A stretch of 64,000 nt of DNA from Lachnospiraceae bacterium OM04-12BH (GCA_003490145.1 QULQ01000006.1:142901-206900), one strand, 5' to 3'. Shown: positions 1-8,850, counted from the stretch's first letter. A program made the numbers and translations. Notes: generated by a model from the sequence alone, not told the origin.

Positions 1-1
1 G

Positions 2-1000
2 CTTGGAGCAGGAGTACCTCTGGTACGTTGTCTGACGATACTTTCCCAGGAGGAGACCAGGAAGAAGAAAGACAGGGAGATTCTGACAGGTGTGCTGAAG
101 GCTGTCAGACAGGGGGAAGCTCTGTCAGATGCCATGGAGCAGCAGAAGGGAGCATTTCCTGCGCTGATGATCCATATGTACCGGGCTGCAGAGAACGGAG
201 GAAACCTGGGTGGTACGGCAATGAGGCTTTCTCTTCATTATGAAAAGGAACATCATCTGGATACCAGGATCAAGGGTGCTGTCACATATCCGAAAATACT
301 GGCAGCTATGTCTGTACTGATGGTGATCTTCATTATGAGCTTTATTCTGCCACAGCTTTCAGAGCTGTTTGATAACATGTCACAATTACCATTGCCGACG
401 AGGATCCTGTTCGGGATCAGTGACTTTATCGGCACACATGGCATAGGACTGCTGGCCGTCCTGATCATTCTGGTGCTGCTTTTCCTCCTGCTTTTCAGGA
501 TACCGGCAGTCAGGAGGAAAAGGGATGAATGGAAGCTGAAAATACCAGTCGCAGGAAAGCTTCTGTCCGTGATCTATACGGCGAGATTTGCAAGATCGTT
601 AAGCTCATTGTACCGTTCAGGGCTTCCAATCGTGAATGCCATGCAGATTGCAGGAAGGACGATTGGAAACAGCTATATAGAGGGACAGTTTGATGAAGTG
701 ATCAGCCTTCTGAAGGAGGGACACTGTCTCAGTGAGGCAGTAGATCATATCGACGGGTTCAGGAAAAAGCTGTCTTCGGTGATACGTGTAGGAGAAGAAA
801 GCGGTGATATGGCAGTCATGCTGGATTCACTGGCAGATGCCTTTGATTATGAGTCAGAGATGGCAACGGGACGGCTGATCAGCTATCTGGAGCCGGCACT
901 TATCATATGTATGGCTGTTATCATCGGGTTTATCATGATCGCAGTGATGATGCCGATCTATGATTCCTATTCAGCAATCGGTACCAGTGTATATTATTAA
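2..1000 (+). CDS. pilC: Type IV pilus inner-membrane platform protein PilC (GspF family), 5' end missing
   Basis: This is the polytopic membrane platform on which the PilB ATPase acts to assemble pilin. The frame is open from base 2, so the gene starts before the window; an internal ATG at 92 is not the true start. Two T2SSF repeats are visible: one ends near base 240 with a GGNLGGTAMRLSLHYEKE stretch, and the second covers about bases 580-990 (ARFARSLSSLYRSGLPIV, then VGEESGDMAVMLDSLADAF). Between them and at the C-terminus are strong hydrophobic segments (bases about 300-360, 430-500 and 895-955). It is the first visible gene of a pilus operon and is 20 bp from the pilM-like gene. Family assignment is firm; whether the pilus is used for twitching, adhesion or DNA uptake cannot be told. 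Confidence 0.9.
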   Translation, partial: LGAGVPLVRCLTILSQEETRKKKDREILTGVLKAVRQGEALSDAMEQQKGAFPALMIHMYRAAENGGNLGGTAMRLSLHYEKEHHLDTRIKGAVTYPKILAAMSVLMVIFIMSFILPQLSELFDNMSQLPLPTRILFGISDFIGTHGIGLLAVLIILVLLFLLLFRIPAVRRKRDEWKLKIPVAGKLLSVIYTARFARSLSSLYRSGLPIVNAMQIAGRTIGNSYIEGQFDEVISLLKEGHCLSEAVDHIDGFRKKLSSVIRVGEESGDMAVMLDSLADAFDYESEMATGRLISYLEPALIICMAVIIGFIMIAVMMPIYDSYSAIGTSVYY

Positions 1001-1020
1001 TTGGAAAAAGGGGTGAAGGT

Positions 1021-2454
1021 ATGACAGTCATTCTGTATTTGTCAAATCAGCTTGTCCAGGCAGTGGAAGTAAAGAAAAAGGGAAGAAAGATCATGACCCG
1101 CAGGGTGTGGCAGGAAGAAGCACCGGGCGGCAGCATCATCAATGGAATTATTACAGATGAAGAAGCATTTCTTCCGTTTATCAAAAGCTTCTTTTCCGGA
1201 AATAAGATCCCGTCAAGGGAAGTGGCACTGGTGATCGGGAGCAGTCAGTTTAACCATAAGGTTATGGAGTTTCCAAGGCTTTCTGACAGAGAGCTGCGGA
1301 AGCTGATCGAAAGGGAATTTGCTGAGAACAAAAAAGAAGATATCCTGTATTCCTATTATGTGCTGGAGAAAAAGGGAAAGAAGGGGATGCAGAAGATCAT
1401 GGCAGCTGCTGTCGGTAAGGAGTTCCTGCTTTCCTATCTGGAATTGTTCAGAAAGGCCGGAATAGGACTTGGCTCTATTGATTCGGAAACGGGAAGCCTT
1501 GTATGTCAGTTTTCCCATTCTCCGGAGATACAGAAACAGACCTGCCTTGTCCAGGTACTGGATGGACAGGAGGTGGGAAGCTATCTTTTTGACAGAGGTG
1601 TTTATTTTTATTCCCAGAAAAACAGGCTTTTCAGAACAGAAACAGAGGAAGAGCTGGCAGAAGAGCTTATAGCGATCCAGGGGAAGCTGTCACAGTTTGC
1701 ATCTGCCCAGAAGCTGCAGGAGCCTCTTGAGAAATTCTATATCTGCGGACAGGGAGCGGCAGTGCTGAAAAGAGAAAAGCCTGAGCTTGACTGCTACCAT
1801 GCAGATAAGGTGGTCTGCCCTGGACGGTCTATGAAGAAGAAACCGGATTTTATCTATCCGGCAGGAATCCTTCTTCAGGAAGAAAAAGGTACTTCCTTTT
1901 TAGAACAGATCAAAAGAGAACAAAAGAAGAAAAAGAAGCAGTATGAGAGATTCATGCTTTGTCTCCCGTCCCTGTGTGTGCTGGTACTTGTCCTTGCAGC
2001 GGCAGCCGGCCTTGGCGGCAGCTATTACAGAAATCTGGAGAAGCTGTATCAGATACAGGAAACGATGGGAAATGAAGAGCTTGCCGGAAAGAAAGCCAGC
2101 TATGAACTGTCTATGGCAAAGGTGGAGACGATGAAGGCGAGGATCAGGGAGGCACAGGAAGCATGGGAGAAGCTGATGAGCTATCCAACCTTTGACGCCT
2201 CCGTATGGAGAGAGATTACAGGCAGTATGGGAAATGGAATTACAGTGGAACTGAAGAATTTTAACCGGGACAGCGGTGTGATAGGAATGAATGCTTCGGC
2301 AGCAGATCCAAGACAGATCAGCGGCTTCATTGCGGCATTACAGGAAAAAGATATTTTTGAATCAGTAGAGTACAGCGGCTATACCTATGCAGACAGCACA
2401 GAAAGCTATACGATCCATGTGGTCTGCTGTCTGACAGAGGGTGCAGGAAGATAA
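1021..2454 (+). CDS. PilM-PilN-like fused pilus alignment protein
   Basis: The first 300 or so residues resemble the actin-like PilM fold: a short N-terminal beta strand region, then an internal acidic segment and a GSIDSETGSL-type loop. After a lysine-rich stretch there is one transmembrane helix (about residues 312-335, LCVLVLVLAAAAGLGG) and a coiled-coil plus alpha/beta C-terminal domain as in PilN. Separate PilM and PilN proteins of the usual pilus are therefore probably one 477-residue chain here. It sits between pilC and a PilO-like gene, where pilMNO normally lies. The role would be to link the cytoplasmic ATPase to the membrane platform. The PilM/PilN reading comes from architecture and position rather than from a diagnostic motif. 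Confidence 0.7.
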   Translation: MTVILYLSNQLVQAVEVKKKGRKIMTRRVWQEEAPGGSIINGIITDEEAFLPFIKSFFSGNKIPSREVALVIGSSQFNHKVMEFPRLSDRELRKLIEREFAENKKEDILYSYYVLEKKGKKGMQKIMAAAVGKEFLLSYLELFRKAGIGLGSIDSETGSLVCQFSHSPEIQKQTCLVQVLDGQEVGSYLFDRGVYFYSQKNRLFRTETEEELAEELIAIQGKLSQFASAQKLQEPLEKFYICGQGAAVLKREKPELDCYHADKVVCPGRSMKKKPDFIYPAGILLQEEKGTSFLEQIKREQKKKKKQYERFMLCLPSLCVLVLVLAAAAGLGGSYYRNLEKLYQIQETMGNEELAGKKASYELSMAKVETMKARIREAQEAWEKLMSYPTFDASVWREITGSMGNGITVELKNFNRDSGVIGMNASAADPRQISGFIAALQEKDIFESVEYSGYTYADSTESYTIHVVCCLTEGAGR

Positions 2455-2465
2455 GGGGGAGAACC

Positions 2466-3065
2466 ATGAATATGACAATAACAGAAAGTGATAAAAGGCT
2501 TCTTTCCTTCCTGGTGGCAGTTCTGCTCCTTCTTCTGCTTGCTTTTCTGGTGCTGCGTCCGCTGGCAGATAAAAACAGTGATCTGAAAAGACAGATCACT
2601 GCGGCGAAGGATCAGGAAGTGGTAATGGATCTTGGAGCAGCCCTGGCTGAGGATGCAGGAACGGTAGAAGAAGAAACCGGGGAACAGCTAGAGGAAACCC
2701 TGAAGAGATATTATCAGAACCTGCAGAGCCAGGATGCGGAGAAGATGGTAACGACACTTCTTTTAAATCACAGGATGCAGATAAAGAATCTGACGGTGAC
2801 CATGCCGGATACGAAAAGTGATCTGAAATGGTACCAGTACTCAGAAAAGGCAGCAACAGAAATAGCTGGGGAGGAAAAGATCGAAGGCCAGACAGGTATT
2901 TATGCTGTCAGGGTGCTTGGAGGTGCAGAGGGGAGCAGGGCAGATATGTTAGCTCTGCTTACCGATATATCAGAAAACTACCCGGCGATCAGTATTGCGG
3001 CTGTTGAATGGGTGGAAAATACAGGGAGTCTGACTCTGACATTGGAAATTTATATGTGTAAGTAA
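2466..3065 (+). CDS. PilO-like pilus assembly protein
   Basis: The protein is 199 residues long with one N-terminal membrane helix (about residues 15-35, LLSFLVAVLLLLLLAFLVL), a short coiled coil (LADKNSDLKRQI) and a compact alpha/beta C-terminal domain outside the membrane. This is the layout of PilO, the partner of PilN. It follows the PilM-PilN-like gene by 11 bp with an AGGGGGAG ribosome site and precedes pilB. Sequence similarity in this family is weak, so the call rests on size, topology and operon position. Confidence 0.6.
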   Translation: MNMTITESDKRLLSFLVAVLLLLLLAFLVLRPLADKNSDLKRQITAAKDQEVVMDLGAALAEDAGTVEEETGEQLEETLKRYYQNLQSQDAEKMVTTLLLNHRMQIKNLTVTMPDTKSDLKWYQYSEKAATEIAGEEKIEGQTGIYAVRVLGGAEGSRADMLALLTDISENYPAISIAAVEWVENTGSLTLTLEIYMCK

Positions 3066-3085
3066 TAATAGCTGGAGGTCACAAC

Positions 3086-4768
3086 ATGGAAACAATAACC
3101 GGCAAAAATTTAAAAATCGGAGATGTACTGATCGAACAGGGGTATCTGACAGAAAAGGATCTGGAAAAGGCGCTGCTGGTACAGAAAAGCAGTGACGGAA
3201 AAAGGCTTGGAGAGGTGCTGATCGAACAGGGATACATAACAGAAAACCAGATGCTGCAGGCTATGGCTGCCAAGATGGATTGTCAGGTAGTAAACATTGA
3301 CAATCTTTCTGTTGACATTGTGGCAGTTGGCAGGATCCCGAGACAGGCTGCAGAAAAATACGGGATCCTTGCTGTAGGAAGTGAAGGGGGAAGGCTGAAG
3401 GTTGTTGTCAATGATCCATTAAATCTTTATGGTCTTGAAGATGTCAGACAGATCACAGGGCAGGAATTAATGATCTATCTGTGTGAAAAGGCTTCTCTTG
3501 TACGGGCGATCCGGTATTATTATACGGAGATCTCAGCGAAGAATGCAGCACTTAAGGCAAATGAGAATATACAGCCGGATATAGAAGAGATGGATATCGA
3601 GGACGGAGATGATGATACGCCTGTGATCAATCTTCTGAACAGCCTGATCCAGAGGGCATACAGTACAGGAGCCAGTGATATCCATATAGAACCCTTTGAG
3701 GATAAAACCTTAGTCAGAATGAGGATTGATGGCACGATCATAGAATATGTGACACTGAAGAATAGTGTCCATAATTCACTGATCGCCAGGATCAAGATAT
3801 TGTCTGAGCTGGATATTGCAGAAAGAAGAAGACCGCAGGATGGTCATTTCAGAAGCAGACAGCCGGATGGGTATCTGAATATCCGTGTTTCCATTATTCC
3901 GACAGTATTTGGTGAAAAGGCTGTTCTTCGTTTGCTGTCAGGGAATACCAGGATTGACCACAGTGATACCATGGGAATGCTTCAGGAGGACTATGAACGG
4001 TTTTCCGGAATGCTGCATTCTCCAAATGGCATCATATATCTGACAGGACCTACAGGATCGGGTAAGACTACTACCTTATATATGGTTCTGGAAGAGCTTT
4101 CCAAAAAGAATGTGAATATTTCCACGATCGAGGATCCTGTAGAAAAGAATATCTACAAAGTGAATCAGATGCAGGTAAATGCTATGGCCGGGCTTACCTT
4201 TGAAAAGGGACTTCGTGCTCTTCTGCGTCAGGATCCGGATATTATCATGGTGGGAGAAACAAGAGACAGTGAGACAGCATCTATTTCCGTACGTGCAGCG
4301 CTGACAGGACATCTTGTATTTTCAACATTGCATACCAATGATGCGGCTTCCTCTGTAGTGAGGCTTAAGGATATGGGCATGGAGCCTTATCTGGTCGCGA
4401 ACTCCATGGTCGGGGTGGTGGCCCAGAGACTGATGAGAAAGGTGTGCAGGGATTGTGCTGTTCTTGCTGAGCTGACAGAAAAAGAGGAACGGATACTTGG
4501 TGAGAGGGTACCCTATGTAAAAAAGGCATGTGGATGTCCGGCCTGCAATTATACCGGCTACCGTGGCAGAGTTGCTGTACATGAGATCCTTCAGATCGAC
4601 AGGCAGGTGAGAAGGATGATCATGGAGAATGCGTCATCGGAGGAGATCAAGGAGTACGCAGTTAACAGACAGCATATGAGAACACTGAAGCAGTGTGCCA
4701 TGCAATATTTACGGGAAGGCATTACAACAGTAGAAGAAGTAGCAAAGGTAGCCTACTATGAAGAATAA
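3086..4768 (+). CDS. pilB: Type IV pilus assembly ATPase PilB (GspE family)
   Basis: This is the hexameric cytoplasmic ATPase that drives pilus extension. The N-terminal GspE-N region is present (residues 1-140, with repeated IGDVLIEQGYLTE-type segments). The ATPase core has Walker A GPTGSGKTT at about residue 321, an Asp box (STIEDPVE), Walker B (DPDIIMVGETRD) and a His box (TGHLVFSTLHTNDA). A four-cysteine zinc site (CRDC then CGCPAC) follows near residue 450, as usual for PilB. The length of 560 residues is normal. The stop overlaps the start of the next prepilin gene by 11 bp, showing tight translational coupling. No PilT retraction ATPase is in view. Confidence 0.95.
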   Translation: METITGKNLKIGDVLIEQGYLTEKDLEKALLVQKSSDGKRLGEVLIEQGYITENQMLQAMAAKMDCQVVNIDNLSVDIVAVGRIPRQAAEKYGILAVGSEGGRLKVVVNDPLNLYGLEDVRQITGQELMIYLCEKASLVRAIRYYYTEISAKNAALKANENIQPDIEEMDIEDGDDDTPVINLLNSLIQRAYSTGASDIHIEPFEDKTLVRMRIDGTIIEYVTLKNSVHNSLIARIKILSELDIAERRRPQDGHFRSRQPDGYLNIRVSIIPTVFGEKAVLRLLSGNTRIDHSDTMGMLQEDYERFSGMLHSPNGIIYLTGPTGSGKTTTLYMVLEELSKKNVNISTIEDPVEKNIYKVNQMQVNAMAGLTFEKGLRALLRQDPDIIMVGETRDSETASISVRAALTGHLVFSTLHTNDAASSVVRLKDMGMEPYLVANSMVGVVAQRLMRKVCRDCAVLAELTEKEERILGERVPYVKKACGCPACNYTGYRGRVAVHEILQIDRQVRRMIMENASSEEIKEYAVNRQHMRTLKQCAMQYLREGITTVEEVAKVAYYEE

Positions 4769-5390
4769 AAATGATGGCTTTACGCTGGCAGAGCTGATCG
4801 TCAGCCTTGCCATCCTGCTGATACTGGCGTCCCTCGGAATTGCGGGAATATTGTCCTATCAGGACTATGCAGATTTTAAAAGACAGAACAGCTATGCACA
4901 GACTCTCTTTGCTGTGGCACAGGCACAGCTTACCTCGTACAGTGTAAGAGGAACCTTACCGGAGCTTATGGATGTTTCAGACAGTCCGGTTTCCCTGGGG
5001 GGGATCATGACACCGGAGGGAATAGCGGCTGACGAAAGTGAAAGGGGACTGTCCGCAAAGCGGAATGGGATCTACTGTCTGACAGGAACGCGGGAAACCT
5101 ATGAAAAGTATCTGCAGGGAGAGTATAAAGGAAAGACAGATCTGGAAAGCAGACAGTATGAGATGCTGTATGGTATATTTGAAAGCTATATGACTGACAG
5201 AGCGGTTCTTTCCGCTGCAATCGCACTGGAATATGATCCAAAGGGAGGGATCGTCTACAGTGTTCTGTACAGTGACAGAAAGAATTCATTTACCTATACA
5301 GCCCAAAATAAAAATGGAAGGGTCAATATCTGTGACAGAAGAGAGGATTACCGCAGTGAATATCTGATCGGATATTATGGCCTGGAATGA
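4758..5390 (+). CDS. Type IV prepilin-like protein
   Basis: A classic prepilin N-terminus is visible: a short basic leader MKNKNDG followed by FTLAELIVSLAILLILASLG. Cleavage would fall between Gly7 and Phe8, and the Glu at +5 of the mature protein is present. The rest (about 185 residues) is a globular C-terminal domain containing a helix rich in Gln/Tyr and no obvious cysteine pair. It overlaps the end of pilB by 11 bp. It may be the major pilin or a minor one; its position right after pilB and its size fit either. The peptidase that would cut it is not in the backbone part of this window. Confidence 0.8.
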   Translation: MKNKNDGFTLAELIVSLAILLILASLGIAGILSYQDYADFKRQNSYAQTLFAVAQAQLTSYSVRGTLPELMDVSDSPVSLGGIMTPEGIAADESERGLSAKRNGIYCLTGTRETYEKYLQGEYKGKTDLESRQYEMLYGIFESYMTDRAVLSAAIALEYDPKGGIVYSVLYSDRKNSFTYTAQNKNGRVNICDRREDYRSEYLIGYYGLE

Positions 5391-5406
5391 AAGGGGGTAC
5401 TCCTCT

Positions 5407-5988
5407 GTGTACAGAAAAAATGAAGGTGTGACGACGATAGTGGTCATCTGTGTCATGGCGATCATTATGGCACTGTCACTGTCTCTTTTTCTGACAGCAT
5501 CTGTACTGATGAAAAACAGTGCAGGAACGGCAGCACAGGAGCAGTGCCGGATCCTGGCTGTGAGTCTTTCAGAGGAGATCGAAAAGCAGCTTACATCAGA
5601 AAAAAACCATTATGAGGATCAGCTGTCAGAGGACATGGACCGGGCAGAAAATGTGAGACAGACCTCCCTGTGGCATTATGTCAGGGATGAGATCCGGAGC
5701 GGAAGCTGGCCTTATTATGAAGAAAATGGGGATCAGATCCACAGCAGGGAAAATGCATTCCGTGTTTTTAATATGGAAAATACTGGCATTGCCGGAGAAA
5801 TTGCAGATACAGCCCTTACCTTATACTGGACAACGAGCGGGGAGAATACTGCTCCGGAGAAGCTGACCATATTGACAAGAGTTACAGTCAAGGAAAAGAC
5901 CTGCGTGATCACGGACGTCTATCGTCTTAGCTCATCAGGCGGGAACGGCTATGAAAGCTGGAGGTGGGAACATGAAAGCAGAAGCTAG
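5407..5988 (+). CDS. Pilus-locus membrane-anchored protein, prepilin-like (PilX/PilV type)
   Basis: This is a short basic leader, then a hydrophobic helix (TTIVVICVMAIIMALSLSLFLTASVL) and an extracytoplasmic domain of about 160 residues. The GTG at 5407 is chosen because AAGGGGG lies about 11 bp upstream; the ATG at 5377 has no ribosome site and would overlap the previous gene. The leader lacks the clear G|FTLxE site of its neighbours (NEG|VTTIV is the nearest), so it may be a minor component that is processed differently. It resembles PilX-type proteins in layout only. Confidence 0.6.
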   Translation: MYRKNEGVTTIVVICVMAIIMALSLSLFLTASVLMKNSAGTAAQEQCRILAVSLSEEIEKQLTSEKNHYEDQLSEDMDRAENVRQTSLWHYVRDEIRSGSWPYYEENGDQIHSRENAFRVFNMENTGIAGEIADTALTLYWTTSGENTAPEKLTILTRVTVKEKTCVITDVYRLSSSGGNGYESWRWEHESRS

Positions 5989-6346
5989 GGAGGATAACAG
6001 AGGTACCTCCATGATCACAGTGATCATATCCTTTGCGCTACTGATGATTTTTGTAACTGCTTTTTTTAAAGTACAGAAGGTATCGCAGAATATGATGATG
6101 GATGCCAGGGATATGCAGATAAATAACCGGAAGCTGGTGGAGTCCTTTTATCTCTCACAGATGCAGGACAGTGCAGCCTCCGGAGACGAGAAGCTTGTTT
6201 TTTCTGGAAAGGAAGGCAGCTTTTATATAGATGCCGTACTTTACCGGGCACAGAAGGACGGGCTTTCCGGCGTGATTTATTATTATGGCACAGAGGAAAA
6301 GACGGCAGAGGAAGGGGCGGAAACAGGTGAAGAAGCTGAAGAATGA
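5972..6346 (+). CDS. Small pilus-locus membrane protein (minor pilin-like)
   Basis: The protein has about 124 residues: a charged leader (MKAEAREDNRG), one membrane helix (TSMITVIISFALLMIFVTAFF) and a short external domain that ends in a highly acidic tail (GAETGEEAEE). The ATG at 5972 has GGAGG just upstream and overlaps the preceding gene. A site NRG|TSMITV resembles the prepilin peptidase motif but lacks Glu at +5. Function is inferred from position inside the pilus operon. Confidence 0.55.
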   Translation: MKAEAREDNRGTSMITVIISFALLMIFVTAFFKVQKVSQNMMMDARDMQINNRKLVESFYLSQMQDSAASGDEKLVFSGKEGSFYIDAVLYRAQKDGLSGVIYYYGTEEKTAEEGAETGEEAEE

Positions 6347-6896
6347 TAATGCAGGCATTACTCTGGCGGAGCTTGTTGTTACCTTTGCCCTGATGGGGAT
6401 ATTCCTGGCAGCGGCAGCCGCGGTGATCTCATCCAGTATCATGGTGCATGCGCAGCTGTCCGGAACCATGTATGCCTCTACTGTCAGTGAAACGCTCCTT
6501 GATAAGGTGACGGGAGAACTGGCAGGAGCCAGAGCTGAAGAAGAGGAGGCGATCCGGATCGGACGGGTTTACCGGGATGGCGAGGATCTTGGGGAAGGAG
6601 TTTTCTTTTATGACAGGGAAGGAAATCCTGTCTGCTTTGTTGTTGAGGACGGACTTCTTGTTATGGAAGGAAAAGACTATTTCACACTGGATGAAAAGGC
6701 CTATATGGGTTACAGGATCACAGGATTTTCCGTAGAACAGCTGGAAGGGAAAAATGTGCTGAAGGTAACATTGTCACTGAAAAATCTGAAAAACGGGTTT
6801 ATTTATACCGGTGACAGAACCACCAGATGCTATTGCTTTTCATCAGATGAATTTAAAAAAATAATCAGTACTGATATAGATCTGAATAGTTTATGA
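6327..6896 (+). CDS. Type IV prepilin-like protein (minor pilin)
   Basis: Starting at the GTG at 6327, the leader (MKKLKNDNAG) is followed by ITLAELVVTFALMGIFLAAAAAVI, a textbook prepilin site with Glu at +5. An upstream ATG (6285) would give a long arginine-rich leader and lie deep inside the previous gene, so the GTG is preferred; AGGAAGGGG lies upstream. The mature protein is about 180 residues with an alpha/beta external domain. It is the last gene of the pilus operon; the next gene is a cysteine-rich DUF1540 protein with its own ribosome site. Confidence 0.75.
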   Translation: MKKLKNDNAGITLAELVVTFALMGIFLAAAAAVISSSIMVHAQLSGTMYASTVSETLLDKVTGELAGARAEEEEAIRIGRVYRDGEDLGEGVFFYDREGNPVCFVVEDGLLVMEGKDYFTLDEKAYMGYRITGFSVEQLEGKNVLKVTLSLKNLKNGFIYTGDRTTRCYCFSSDEFKKIISTDIDLNSL

Positions 6897-6955
6897 AAGA
6901 ACAGCCATACTAATAAATGCAACTATGAGCAAAACGAATCAGGAGGTTTAGCAGT

Positions 6956-7270
6956 ATGGCAGATTTAAAATGTGGAGTAACGAACTGCGGCTATAATAAG
7001 GATAGCTGCTGCTGTAAAGGTGATATCTGTGTGGGTGATGAGCGTGCGGAGAATGCGGCTTCTACCTGCTGTGAAAGCTTTACAGACGGAAAGAAGGACA
7101 GCTTTACAAGTGCACTGGAGCATCCCAGCAGAATGATCAGCATAGACTGTGAAGCTGTGAAATGTATGTACAATGAAAATTACAGGTGCAGCGCAGAGCA
7201 TGTGGATATCAGGGGCTGTGGTGCCAAGGGCTGCAGGGAAACATCATGCGCTACTTTTAAAGAGAAATAG
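6956..7270 (+). CDS. DUF1540 cysteine-rich protein (two repeats)
   Basis: The 104-residue protein carries two copies of a short cysteine cluster: residues about 5-45 (CGVTNCGYNKDSCCC, later CCESF) and about 62-100 (CEAVKCMYNENYRC, later CRETSCATF). DUF1540 domains of about 40 residues with four or more cysteines are common in sporulating Clostridia and probably bind metal. An AGGAGG site lies 8 bp before the ATG. Function is unknown; spore coat or metal storage roles are guesses from the family. Confidence 0.85.
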   Translation: MADLKCGVTNCGYNKDSCCCKGDICVGDERAENAASTCCESFTDGKKDSFTSALEHPSRMISIDCEAVKCMYNENYRCSAEHVDIRGCGAKGCRETSCATFKEK

Positions 7271-7299
7271 AAATAAGGGAAATGTGTGAAAGGTAAAAG

Positions 7300-7365
7300 A
7301 GAAAAGGTAGTTTCAGCCGGGGGGACAGATAGGGTCAGACCATGCGGCATGAGATTACCTTTTCT
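7300..7365 (+). other. Long-range inverted repeat in the intergenic region
   Basis: AGAAAAGGTA (7300-7309) is exactly complementary to TACCTTTTCT (7356-7365). Between them are shorter self-complementary stretches (GGTCAGACC; CATGCGGCATG). A T-rich stretch follows (7366-7390). It could be an untypical terminator for the DUF1540 gene or a structured leader for the next gene; no known riboswitch was recognised. Confidence 0.35.
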
Positions 7366-7472
7366 GCTTTGTTGCATTTTTGTTACAAAATTATGAAGAT
7401 ATGACTTGAACGAAAGTACTATTTGTGATTAAATAGAGTTGTTGGCGTTGACAATGATTTATGGAGAGCGAC

Positions 7473-8120
7473 ATGAAGATCAGAAAATGGGGTCGCAGAG
7501 GAATCTGTGTGATGACAGCACTGATGCTGCTTGGTATCTGTGGCTGTAAGAAGGAAGTTGTGACAGTGACTTCTTCTCTGGACGGAGAGGAAGATGCAGA
7601 ATACATAGAAATGAAAGAGCTTGAATTAAAGGAAGTACCGGCAGCTAACGGAAGAGAAGATGTCAGCTACTGTGCAGTGATGATCCCGGAGGGGTATCAT
7701 GAATCAGAAGAGGTTCCTGGTATGTATGTACATGAAATGGCACCGCTCGATTCCTCCAATATTTATTACAGCTCCTTTGACGGGACGGGAGACGGTTATG
7801 TATCAGATTCCCTGACAGAGAAGGAATATCTGAAGATCATGGAGGATGCACTTGAAGAGTCAGGACAGGAAGGAAGCATCCAGATTGAGTCCTTTGAGGA
7901 AACGAGTCTTGATGAAGTGCCTGCTTACAAGATCAGAAGTACATATCAGCTGGGGGATAATACGATCCAGCAGCTTACCTACCTGGTAATGGCGGAAGAT
8001 ACCTACACGATTACCTACAGCCAGGCAGATGATGATGAACTGATGGCAGATTTTGACGTATCAGACGGCGAGATCCGGCTGGTAAAGGATGATGAGGTGC
8101 AGACAGCAAGTAATAAATAA
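7473..8120 (+). CDS. Secreted lipoprotein of unknown function
   Basis: A signal peptide ends in a lipobox-like LLGICGC at residues about 18-24, so the mature protein would be lipid-anchored on the outer face of the membrane. The ATG at 7473 is preferred over 7461 because GGAGAG sits 6 bp upstream of it. The mature part is about 190 residues, acidic, with a single compact domain (VPAYKIRSTYQ, TYLVMAEDTYTITYS near the C-terminus), resembling small PsbP/DUF-type lipoproteins of Firmicutes. No catalytic motif was recognised. Confidence 0.65.
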   Translation: MKIRKWGRRGICVMTALMLLGICGCKKEVVTVTSSLDGEEDAEYIEMKELELKEVPAANGREDVSYCAVMIPEGYHESEEVPGMYVHEMAPLDSSNIYYSSFDGTGDGYVSDSLTEKEYLKIMEDALEESGQEGSIQIESFEETSLDEVPAYKIRSTYQLGDNTIQQLTYLVMAEDTYTITYSQADDDELMADFDVSDGEIRLVKDDEVQTASNK

Positions 8121-8129
8121 AATTAGGTG

Positions 8130-8158
8130 TTGACATCTGAAATACAGGATGTTATATT
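8130..8158 (+). promoter_or_regulatory. Sigma-A type promoter of the infC operon
   Basis: TTGACA (8130-8135) and TATATT (8153-8158) are separated by 17 bp. The promoter lies about 190 bp upstream of the infC start, leaving a long untranslated leader. Confidence 0.8.
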
Positions 8159-8164
8159 ATATAA

Positions 8165-8325
8165 GCGTGTGAGGAACACATAAACAAGCAGAGTATCCAC
8201 TCTCACCCTGTGGCAAATGGGCTGACAGGTGTACACAAAGTTCCGGACCATGGATGAAGGCTGTAGAGAACTGCAGGATTGGTCAGGTGATTGTTCAGTG
8301 GATAGTTATGCTATCCACTTTTTTC
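8165..8325 (+). ncRNA. infC-rpmI-rplT leader (L20-type attenuator)
   Basis: The leader of the translation-factor operon ends with a strong terminator hairpin: AGTGGATAG (8297-8305), loop TTATG, CTATCCACT (8311-8319), then a T run. An upstream copy of TATCCACT (8194-8201) can pair with the left arm (AGTGGATA) and would break the terminator, so the two pairings are exclusive. In low-GC Gram-positives this operon is controlled by ribosomal protein L20 binding to its leader; the layout here fits that known mechanism. The exact L20 site is not resolved. Confidence 0.75.
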
Positions 8326-8343
8326 TTGTAGGAGGGAAAAACC

Positions 8344-8850
8344 ATTAGCGAATTATTCATTAACGAACAGATCAGAGACAAGGAAGTACGTGTGATCGGG
8401 GAAAACGGTGAGCAGCTTGGCATCATGTCATCCAGGGAAGCACTTCAGCTTGCAGAAGAAGCAGGGGTTGACCTTGTGAAGATAGCACCTACAGCGAAGC
8501 CGCCAGTTTGTAAGATTGTGGATTATGGCAAGTTCAGATATGAACAGGCCCGCAAGGAAAAGGAAGCCAAGAAGAAACAGAAGGTGATTGATGTAAAGGA
8601 GATCCGTTTATCTCCCAACATTGATACCAACGACCTGAATACCAAGGTGAATGCAGCTAAGAAATTTTTGCAGAAGGGCGACAGAGTTAAGGTGACATTA
8701 CGTTTCAGAGGACGTGAGATGGCACATATGGCATCCAGCAAGCACATTCTGGATGATTTTGCACAGGCACTTGCAGATGTCAGTGTAGTAGAGAAGGCGC
8801 CTAAGGTAGAAGGAAGAAGTATGACCATGTTTTTAACTGAGAAGCGGTAA
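8344..8850 (+). CDS. infC: Translation initiation factor IF-3
   Basis: IF-3 binds the 30S subunit and checks start-codon choice. The true start is the rare ATT at 8344, giving ISELFINEQIRDKEV, the normal IF-3 N-terminus. TAGGAGG lies about 8 bp upstream, and an annotation from GTG 8392 would remove the conserved first 16 residues. The N-domain (residues 1-75), the lysine-rich linker (EKEAKKKQKV) and the C-domain with KGDRVKVTLRFRGREM are all present, total 168 residues. An AUU-type start is the classic device by which IF-3 limits its own synthesis. Confidence 0.97.
   Translation: MSELFINEQIRDKEVRVIGENGEQLGIMSSREALQLAEEAGVDLVKIAPTAKPPVCKIVDYGKFRYEQARKEKEAKKKQKVIDVKEIRLSPNIDTNDLNTKVNAAKKFLQKGDRVKVTLRFRGREMAHMASSKHILDDFAQALADVSVVEKAPKVEGRSMTMFLTEKR

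Noticed and set aside
7300..7390. Known riboswitch upstream of the lipoprotein gene
   Set aside because: No conserved core of any riboswitch class that I know could be matched; only an inverted repeat is reported.
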